Shown here in pieces: positions 5,265 to 11,476 of a stretch of 11,476 nucleotides of DNA. The position numbers were made by a program, and so were the translations under genes. The notes beneath the pieces were generated by a model. The model was not told the DNA's origin. It saw only the letters and a program-made list of their open reading frames with translations, and searched no databases. The DNA lies in assembly GCA_947071285.1 (NCBI GenBank), contig CAMTFK010000147.1, positions 1 to 11,476 on the forward strand, read 5' to 3'. Positions within the stretch are counted from its first letter, which is position 1. The number at the start of each line of letters is the position of its first letter. The DNA comes from an uncultured Bacteroides sp. (lineage in GTDB: Bacteria > Bacteroidota > Bacteroidia > Bacteroidales > Bacteroidaceae).

Positions 5265-8200
5265 ATGGAAGGCATAAAAAAATCACTTCTATTTGCACTA
5301 TTTCTTCTGATGTGCACGCTTGCACAGGCGCAAAGCCTGACCGTACAAGGAAAGGTGGTTTCTAAGACCGATGGGGAGCCAATCATCGGTGCAACAGTAA
5401 TAGAAACCAATCAGACCGCCAACGGCACCATTACCAATATCGACGGCGAATTTACATTATCCGTAGCCCAAGGTGCAGAGCTTACTATTTCTTATATAGG
5501 CTTCAAGACCGTGAATGTGAAAGCGCAAGTCTCATTGAGCATCACTCTGGAAGAAGAATCCGAAATGCTACAGGAAATTGTAGTCACCGGCTACACCACC
5601 CAACGCAAGGCCGACCTGACCGGAGCCATCTCCGTAGTCAGCATGGACGAAATTGCCAAGCAGAACGAAAACAACCCGATAAAGGCTTTGCAGGGACGCG
5701 TGCCCGGCATGAACATCACAGCCGACGGTAATCCCAGTGGAAACACCACGGTACGCATCCGCGGTATAGGAACCCTGAACAACAATGATCCTCTTTATAT
5801 TATAGACGGTGTGCCCACCAAGTCGGGCATGCACGAACTGAACGGCAACGACATCGAATCCATTCAGGTACTGAAAGATGCCGCCTCAGCCTCCATCTAC
5901 GGTTCGCGCGCTGCAAACGGTGTCATCATCATCACCACAAAGAAGGGTAAAGAAGGACAGGTGAAAATCAACTTCGACGCATCCGTCGCCGCTTCCATGT
6001 ACACCAATAAGATGGAAGTGCTGAACACGGAAGAATATGGCCGCGCCATGTGGCAGGCTTACGTGAACGAAGGACAGGACCCCAATACCAATGCACTGGG
6101 TTATAAATACAACTGGGGGTATGACTCCAACGGTTATCCCCAACTGAACGGCATCAGCATGTCCAAGTATCTGGATTCCGCCAATACGGTACCGGCTGCC
6201 GACACGGACTGGTTTGATGAAACGACACGCACAGGTGTAATCCAGCAATACAATGTTTCTGTAAGCAACGGTTCGGAGAAAGGTTCCTCTTTCTTCTCTC
6301 TGGGATATTACAAGAATCTGGGTATCATCAAGGACAGTGACTTTGAACGTTTCTCCGCCCGCATGAACTCCAGTTATAATCTGATTGGCAAAGTGCTGAC
6401 TGTGGGAGAGCATTTCACCTTGAACCGCACTTCGGAAGTACAGGCACCGGGTGGATTCCTGCAAAATGTATTGCAGTTCAACCCTTCACTGCCGGTGCGT
6501 GACATCAACGGAGAATATGCAGGCCCGGTAGGCGGATACCCCGACCGTGAAAACCCGGTGGCACGTCTGGAACGCAACTCCGACAACCGCTATACTTACT
6601 GGCGCATGTTCGGTGACGCCTACATCAACCTGAATCCTTTCAAAGGATTCAATGTACGTTCCACATTCGGACTGGACTATGCACAGAAATCGCAACGCAT
6701 CTTCACTTACCCGATTACCGAAGGCAACGTGGCAAATGACAAGAATGCCGTGGAAGCCAAACAGGAACACTGGACGAAATGGATGTGGAATGCCATTGCT
6801 ACCTATAATCTGGAAATCGGCAAGCACCGCGGTGATGCCATGATCGGTATGGAGCTGAACCGTGAAGATGATATTCACTTCTCCGGTTATAAAGAGGATT
6901 ACGCCATCCTGACTCCCGACTATATGTGGCCGGATGCCGGTTCGGGCACTGCCCAGGCTTACGGTGCCGGTGAAGGTTATTCGCTGGTTTCCTTCTTCGG
7001 AAAACTGAACTATACATATGATGATAAATATCTGTTCTCTGTAACGGTTCGCCGTGACGGTTCTTCACGTTTCGGCAAGAACAACCGCTACGCCACGTTC
7101 CCTTCCGTATCGTTGGGATGGCGCCTGAACCGTGAGAAGTTCATGCAGGACCTCACCTGGATAGACGATTTGAAAATCCGCAGTTCATGGGGACAGACCG
7201 GTAATCAGGAAATCGCCAACATCGCCCGCTACACGATTTACGTTCCCAACTATGGTGTGACGGAATCAGGCGGTCAGAGTTACGGCACTTCTTACGACAT
7301 TGCCGGAACCAATGGCGGAAGCATTCTTCAATCCGGTTTCAAGCGCAACCAAATCGGTAATGACAACATCAAATGGGAAACAACTACACAGACCAACCTG
7401 GGTATCGACTTTTCCCTATTCAAACAAAGCCTGTACGGTTCGTTCGACTGGTTCTACAAAAAGACAACGGACATCCTGGTGCAGATGGCAGGTATCGCAG
7501 CCATGGGCGAAGGTAGCAACCAATGGATCAATGCCGGAGAGATGAAAAACATGGGTGTGGAGCTCAACCTCGGTTATCGCAACCAGACTTCATTCGGATT
7601 GAAATATGACCTGAATGCCAACGTCTCCACCTACCGGAATGAAATCACCAAACTACCCGCCACCGTAGCAGCCAACGGTACTTTCGGCGGTAATGGCGTA
7701 CAAAGCGTTATCGGTCATGCCAACGGTTCGCAGGTGGGTTACGTGGCCGACGGTATCTTCAAATCGCAAGAGGAAGTTGACAACCATGCCACCCAGGAAG
7801 GTGCCGGAGTGGGACGTATCCGCTGGCGCGACCTGGACAATAACGGCATCATCAACGAGAAAGACCAGAAGTGGATATACGACCCGACGCCTGCATTCAG
7901 CTATGGTCTGAATATCTATCTTGAATACAAGAACTTCGACCTCACCATGTTCTGGCAAGGCGTTCAGGGAGTAGACGTAATCAGTGACCTGAAAAAAGAA
8001 ACAGACCTTTGGAGCGGCCTCAACATCGGTTTCCTGAACAAAGGTAAACGGGTACTCGATGCCTGGTCTCCGACTAACCCGAATTCTGATATTCCGGCAC
8101 TGTCGCGCAGCGATATAAACAATGAAAAACGTGTTTCAACTTATTTCGTAGAGAATGGCTCGTTCCTGAAACTGCGCAATATACAGATAGGTTACAATGT

Positions 8201-8372
8201 TCCGAAAGCCTTCTCCCAAAAGCTGAAAATGGACCGTCTGCGCTTCTATGTAAGTGCCCAGAACTTGCTGACCATCAAGAGCAAGGAGTTTACCGGAGTA
8301 GACCCGGAGAATGCCAACTATGGTTATCCTATCCCGATGAATCTGACTTTCGGCGTTAATGTAGGTTTCTAA
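5265..8372 (+). CDS. susC: SusC-like TonB-dependent outer-membrane transporter
   Basis: A 1035-residue outer-membrane importer of fructan oligosaccharides, forming a lidded channel with SusD. In order it has a Sec signal peptide (MEGIKKSLLFALFLLMCTLA, cleavage near AQA-22), a carboxypeptidase-D-regulatory-like beta domain (about 25-98) and a TonB-box region with EIVVTGY (104-110). A plug domain follows with ALQGRVPGM, IRGIGTLNNNDPLYIIDG and the SusC hallmark DAASASIYGSRAANGVI. The rest is a beta-barrel of alternating aromatic strands ending in a terminal Phe. There is no N-terminal STN signalling domain, so regulation by an anti-sigma/ECF pair is not expected. It is the first gene of an operon, 19 bp before susD. 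Length is typical. Fructan as substrate is inferred from the adjacent GH32, fructokinase and BT1761-like genes. The symbol denotes the family, not starch specificity. Confidence 0.96.
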   Translation: MEGIKKSLLFALFLLMCTLAQAQSLTVQGKVVSKTDGEPIIGATVIETNQTANGTITNIDGEFTLSVAQGAELTISYIGFKTVNVKAQVSLSITLEEESEMLQEIVVTGYTTQRKADLTGAISVVSMDEIAKQNENNPIKALQGRVPGMNITADGNPSGNTTVRIRGIGTLNNNDPLYIIDGVPTKSGMHELNGNDIESIQVLKDAASASIYGSRAANGVIIITTKKGKEGQVKINFDASVAASMYTNKMEVLNTEEYGRAMWQAYVNEGQDPNTNALGYKYNWGYDSNGYPQLNGISMSKYLDSANTVPAADTDWFDETTRTGVIQQYNVSVSNGSEKGSSFFSLGYYKNLGIIKDSDFERFSARMNSSYNLIGKVLTVGEHFTLNRTSEVQAPGGFLQNVLQFNPSLPVRDINGEYAGPVGGYPDRENPVARLERNSDNRYTYWRMFGDAYINLNPFKGFNVRSTFGLDYAQKSQRIFTYPITEGNVANDKNAVEAKQEHWTKWMWNAIATYNLEIGKHRGDAMIGMELNREDDIHFSGYKEDYAILTPDYMWPDAGSGTAQAYGAGEGYSLVSFFGKLNYTYDDKYLFSVTVRRDGSSRFGKNNRYATFPSVSLGWRLNREKFMQDLTWIDDLKIRSSWGQTGNQEIANIARYTIYVPNYGVTESGGQSYGTSYDIAGTNGGSILQSGFKRNQIGNDNIKWETTTQTNLGIDFSLFKQSLYGSFDWFYKKTTDILVQMAGIAAMGEGSNQWINAGEMKNMGVELNLGYRNQTSFGLKYDLNANVSTYRNEITKLPATVAANGTFGGNGVQSVIGHANGSQVGYVADGIFKSQEEVDNHATQEGAGVGRIRWRDLDNNGIINEKDQKWIYDPTPAFSYGLNIYLEYKNFDLTMFWQGVQGVDVISDLKKETDLWSGLNIGFLNKGKRVLDAWSPTNPNSDIPALSRSDINNEKRVSTYFVENGSFLKLRNIQIGYNVPKAFSQKLKMDRLRFYVSAQNLLTIKSKEFTGVDPENANYGYPIPMNLTFGVNVGF

Positions 8373-8391
8373 ATCAATAAATCAATTACTT

Positions 8392-10125
8392 ATGAGAAAA
8401 TTAATATATACAGCAGTTTTAGGTCTTTCCCTGATGTGCGGCAGTTGCACAGATTTTCTGGAAGACCAGCTCCCCCAGGGAACCATCAGCGATGAACAAC
8501 TGAAGGACCCGGCTTACATCGACAATCTGGTAATCTCCGCTTATGCCGTGTGGATTACCGCCGAAGATATCAACTCTTCTTTCTCCATGTGGAACTACGA
8601 CGTACGCTCGGACGATGCCTACAAAGGTGGAAACGGTACGGAAGACGGTGACGTATTCCATGCACTCGACATCTCGCAAGGTATCATGACTACGGCATGG
8701 AACATCAGCGACATGTGGCAACGCCTGTACAACTGTATCTCACGCGTCAACACCTCCCTGCAACTTCTGGAACAGGTGGACGAAAGCACCTATTCACTGA
8801 AACAACAGCGCATTGCCGAAATGAGATTCCTGCGTGCCCACGGACACTTCCTCCTGAAACGTCTGTACAAGAAGATTCCGTTTGCCAATGATGCCAACCT
8901 GTCGCCGGAAGAATACAATTACCTTTCCAATACTACCTATAGCAACGACGAAGGCTGGCAGCAGATTGCCGACGACTTCCAGTTTGCATACGACAACCTC
9001 CCCGTGAAGCAGGCCGACAAGGGACGTCCTGCCAAAGCCGCCGCGGCAGCTTATCTGGCTAAGACTTATCTCTATAAAGCTTATCACCAAGACAATGCGG
9101 ACAACCACGAAGTGACGAGTATCAGCACGGAAGACCTGGTGAAAGTGGTGCAGTACACGGACAAAGCCATCATGTCGGCAGGCGGCTACGGACTGGAATC
9201 TGACTTTCAGAATAACTTCCGTCCGGAACCTCAGTACGAGAATGGCGTTGAATCTCTGTGGGCCATGCAATACTCCATGAACGACGGTACCAAAAACGGT
9301 AACTGTAACTGGTCCTACGGTTTGATTGTTCCCAATATTCCGGGTGTCACCGATGGCGGTTGCGACTTCTACAAACCCAGCCAGAATCTGGTGAACGCAT
9401 TCAGGACAGACGCCAACGGATACCCGCTGCTGGATGCTTTTAACAGCCGTGATTACAATTCACAGTCCGATTATGCCGACCCGCGCCTTTTCCTCACGGT
9501 AGGTATGCCCGGATTCCCGTATGAGTTCAATAAGAAGTATATGATGGACGAATCGACTACCTGGAGCCGCAGCAACGGACTTTATGGCTACTATGTCACC
9601 CTGAAACACAATGTAGACCCTGATGGCGGTTACCTTATCAAAGGTTCCTGGTGGGGTTCTCCGATGAACCGTATCGTTCTGCGCTACTCGGACGTACTAT
9701 TGATGCGTGCCGAAGCACTAATCCAACTGAACGACGGACGCACCAGCGAAGCCATCGACCTGATAAACGAAGTGCGCAACCGTGCCAAACAAAGCACGGC
9801 AGCCATCGCCGACTACGAAATGGAATATGGTGTACGCTTCAACGTGCAGCCCTATACGGGAAGTTACTCGCAGGCGGATGCCCTGAAATTGCTGAAGTTT
9901 GAACGCCGTGTAGAGCTGGCTTTGGAATCGGAACGTTTCTTCGACCTCGTGAGATGGGGGGAAGCAGCAGAAGTGTTGAACAAGTTCTATGCCGAAGAAG
10001 CTGCCGACTGCACCATCTACACCAATGCGTCATTCACTAAAAACAAGAATGAGTATCTGCCTATTCCGTTTGCACAGATGAGCGCCAGCAATGGAAACTA
10101 TTCACAGAATTGCGGTAACTGGTAA
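8392..10125 (+). CDS. susD: SusD-like surface glycan-binding lipoprotein
   Basis: A 577-residue RagB/SusD family lipoprotein that caps the SusC barrel and binds the glycan. The signal peptide MRKLIYTAVLGLSLMCGSC ends at probable lipid-anchored Cys19, followed by TDFLED, the usual SusD start. Helical TPR-like segments are visible, such as QRIAEMRFLRAHGHFLLKRL (about 141-160) and AKAAAAAYLAKTYLY. The conserved C-terminal region includes RYSDVLLMRAEALIQL, AIDLINEVRNRA and FERRVELALESERFFDLVRW. The aromatic-rich middle (for example TTWSRSNGLYGYY) probably supplies sugar contacts, but binding residues cannot be assigned. It lies 19 bp after susC and 21 bp before the next lipoprotein gene, in one operon. 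Cys16 is an alternative but less likely lipidation site. Confidence 0.95.
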   Translation: MRKLIYTAVLGLSLMCGSCTDFLEDQLPQGTISDEQLKDPAYIDNLVISAYAVWITAEDINSSFSMWNYDVRSDDAYKGGNGTEDGDVFHALDISQGIMTTAWNISDMWQRLYNCISRVNTSLQLLEQVDESTYSLKQQRIAEMRFLRAHGHFLLKRLYKKIPFANDANLSPEEYNYLSNTTYSNDEGWQQIADDFQFAYDNLPVKQADKGRPAKAAAAAYLAKTYLYKAYHQDNADNHEVTSISTEDLVKVVQYTDKAIMSAGGYGLESDFQNNFRPEPQYENGVESLWAMQYSMNDGTKNGNCNWSYGLIVPNIPGVTDGGCDFYKPSQNLVNAFRTDANGYPLLDAFNSRDYNSQSDYADPRLFLTVGMPGFPYEFNKKYMMDESTTWSRSNGLYGYYVTLKHNVDPDGGYLIKGSWWGSPMNRIVLRYSDVLLMRAEALIQLNDGRTSEAIDLINEVRNRAKQSTAAIADYEMEYGVRFNVQPYTGSYSQADALKLLKFERRVELALESERFFDLVRWGEAAEVLNKFYAEEAADCTIYTNASFTKNKNEYLPIPFAQMSASNGNYSQNCGNW

Positions 10126-10146
10126 CCTTTTAAAAACAAGAATATC

Positions 10147-11476
10147 ATGAAATCAATATTGAATAAACTAAATACGCTTCTCCTGGGCACTGCACTGGTG
10201 TTCACCCTCCCAGGATGCAGCGATGACAATAAATCCAACCTTCAACTGGACGGCGACACATGGCTGACCGCCTTTGAACTGGATGAGAATTATGCAGGGG
10301 CAATCGACCGGACAAACAAGACCATAACCGTAGCAGTTCCTGAGGTGTATGACACGGATGCAATGAAAGTCACGGGTATTGAAGTGTCCGAAGGCGCCGT
10401 AGCTTCGGTAAAGACGGGCGATGTGCTGAACTTCTCGTTTCCGCAGGTGGTAAAAGTGACCAACGGAGATGTTTTTCTGGATTATACGGTCAACATCAAG
10501 CATGATGAAGCCAAAATTCTTTCATTCAAGCTGAATGATGCATACGCCGGAGTGATTGACCAAAGCAAACGCACCATTACCGTGCGCATCCCCAGTACGG
10601 TGGATGTAAGAAACCTGGTTCCTGTAATCAGCACTTCGGCAGGAGCGGTAGTTATGCCGGCATCCGGTCAGGCGGTCGACTTTACCAACCCTGTGGAATT
10701 CACTGTTTCGTATAATACCGCAACTGCCGTTTATACGGTTACGGTTATCCCTACCGATGCTCCAAGTGCCGTATATATAGGCTTGGCAGCAACGCTGGAT
10801 GAACTGAACCCGGAAGAGAAAGAGGCGGCCACCTGGATGCTGAACAATGTTGCCAACGCACAGTACATCTCCTTTGCCGATGTGCAGGCAGGACGGGTTG
10901 ACCTGAGCGAATGCGAACTCATGTGGTGGCACCTGCACATAGACGGCGGTATCGACAATATGGATAAATTTGATAATGCAGCTCCTGCGGCAGTCAGCGC
11001 ATTGGTGAAGATGAAGGAACTGTATAACAACGGTATGAATCTGCTGCTCACCCGCTACGCTACCTATTATGCTGCCAAGCTGGGTGCTACCCTGGACGGC
11101 AACAACCCGAACAACTGCTGGGGACAATCGGAAGAAAGCGGTGAAATAACCGGTGGTGCCTGGAACTTCTTCATCCAGGGACACGAGTCCCACCCACTCT
11201 ATCAGAACCTGATAATGAACAGTGGCGAAACGGACAAGGTCTACACCTTCGATGCCGGCTACCGGACAACCAACAGCACGGCACAATGGCACATCGGTTC
11301 CGATTGGGGAGGCTATGCTACGAATGAAGTATGGCGTACCAACCATGGCGGCATCGACCTGGGTTATGGCGGCGACGGAGCCATCGTGGCATGGGAATAT
11401 CCGGCAGATGGCACCAGAGGCGGAATTATATGTATCGGTTCGGGATGCTATGACTGGTATGCTTACGGTGTAGACG
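10147..11476 (+). CDS. BT1761-like surface fructan-binding lipoprotein, DUF4960 type (C-terminus outside window)
   Basis: The 443 visible residues have no stop before the right edge. The signal peptide MKSILNKLNTLLLGTALVFT is followed by LPGC with lipid-anchored Cys24, then SDDN, an acidic tail like the Bacteroidota lipoprotein surface-export signal. Two similar beta domains follow, about 40-120 and 125-202. They share FELDENYAGAIDRTNKTITV (43-62) and FKLNDAYAGVIDQSKRTITV (127-146) and resemble DUF5018-type repeats. From about 207 a larger domain begins that I assign to the DUF4960 type. Its landmarks are LMWWHLH (258-264), a Trp/Tyr-rich stretch, GHESHPLY (345-352) and GIICIGSGCYDW (426-437). 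Its place after susD is that of a surface glycan-binding protein; the B. thetaiotaomicron counterpart BT1761 is known from a levan-type fructan PUL. No GH catalytic motif is visible. Family assignment is from memory of motifs and context. Confidence 0.85.
   Translation, partial: MKSILNKLNTLLLGTALVFTLPGCSDDNKSNLQLDGDTWLTAFELDENYAGAIDRTNKTITVAVPEVYDTDAMKVTGIEVSEGAVASVKTGDVLNFSFPQVVKVTNGDVFLDYTVNIKHDEAKILSFKLNDAYAGVIDQSKRTITVRIPSTVDVRNLVPVISTSAGAVVMPASGQAVDFTNPVEFTVSYNTATAVYTVTVIPTDAPSAVYIGLAATLDELNPEEKEAATWMLNNVANAQYISFADVQAGRVDLSECELMWWHLHIDGGIDNMDKFDNAAPAAVSALVKMKELYNNGMNLLLTRYATYYAAKLGATLDGNNPNNCWGQSEESGEITGGAWNFFIQGHESHPLYQNLIMNSGETDKVYTFDAGYRTTNSTAQWHIGSDWGGYATNEVWRTNHGGIDLGYGGDGAIVAWEYPADGTRGGIICIGSGCYDWYAYGVD

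Noticed and set aside
5117..5410. 97-residue minus-strand frame across the susC promoter and start
   Set aside because: It overlaps the promoter and the SusC signal peptide and has no recognisable features.
5265..5540. N-terminal STN domain for ECF-sigma signalling in SusC
   Set aside because: The segment after the signal peptide reads as a carboxypeptidase-D-like domain leading directly to the TonB box and plug.
8373..8391. Separate promoter or terminator between susC and susD
   Set aside because: Only 19 AT-rich bases with no box or hairpin; read as an operon junction.
10522..11346. 274-residue minus-strand open frame inside the surface lipoprotein gene
   Set aside because: The opposite strand encodes a coherent lipoprotein with signal peptide and repeats; the antisense product looks like random composition.

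Overview
The window looks like a Bacteroides (Bacteroidota) chromosome. It has a SusC/SusD outer-membrane pair followed by a third surface lipoprotein gene, Bacteroides-style -7 promoter boxes (TAnnTTTG or close variants), A-rich leaders without a strong Shine-Dalgarno, and lipoprotein signals followed by acidic residues. I read it as most of a fructan polysaccharide utilization locus (PUL). It resembles the fructan/levan locus known from B. thetaiotaomicron (BT1757-BT1765 region), but I cannot assign a species, and the GH32 gene here is divergent from susC.

Layout, left to right. 1-562 (-): 5' part of a PfkB-family fructokinase, cut by the window edge. 602-1762 (-): MFS sugar permease, apparently in one operon with the kinase. 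1969-2841 (+): aldose-1-epimerase-like (LacX-type) protein with its own promoter. 2842-3018: convergent spacer with a large palindrome built from 11-nt units and a small bidirectional terminator. 3019-4821 (-): exported GH32 fructan hydrolase. 4822-5264: 443-bp divergent control region with a heptad-built palindrome between two related promoters. 5265-8372 (+): SusC. 8392-10125 (+): SusD. 10147-11476 (+, open at the right edge): two-repeat, DUF4960-like surface glycan-binding lipoprotein related to BT1761. The two spacers inside susC-susD-SGBP are only 19 and 21 bp, so these genes form one operon.

Inferred pathway. The glycan-binding lipoprotein and SusD capture fructan at the surface, and SusC imports oligomers with TonB energy. 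The GH32 enzyme releases fructose, the MFS permease carries it across the inner membrane, and fructokinase phosphorylates it. The regulator and a surface endo-fructanase, both expected from known fructan PULs, are not in the window.

The least expected signals are non-coding. A shared motif, TCGGG(G)AAAG or its complement, sits in the promoters of the permease, GH32 and susC but not the epimerase. It is part of longer modules shared pairwise between these promoters. Two intergenic palindromes have arms made of mirrored short tandem units, 11 nt in one and 7 nt in the other. I did not find a wholly new gene system; the coding content is a recognisable fructan PUL.
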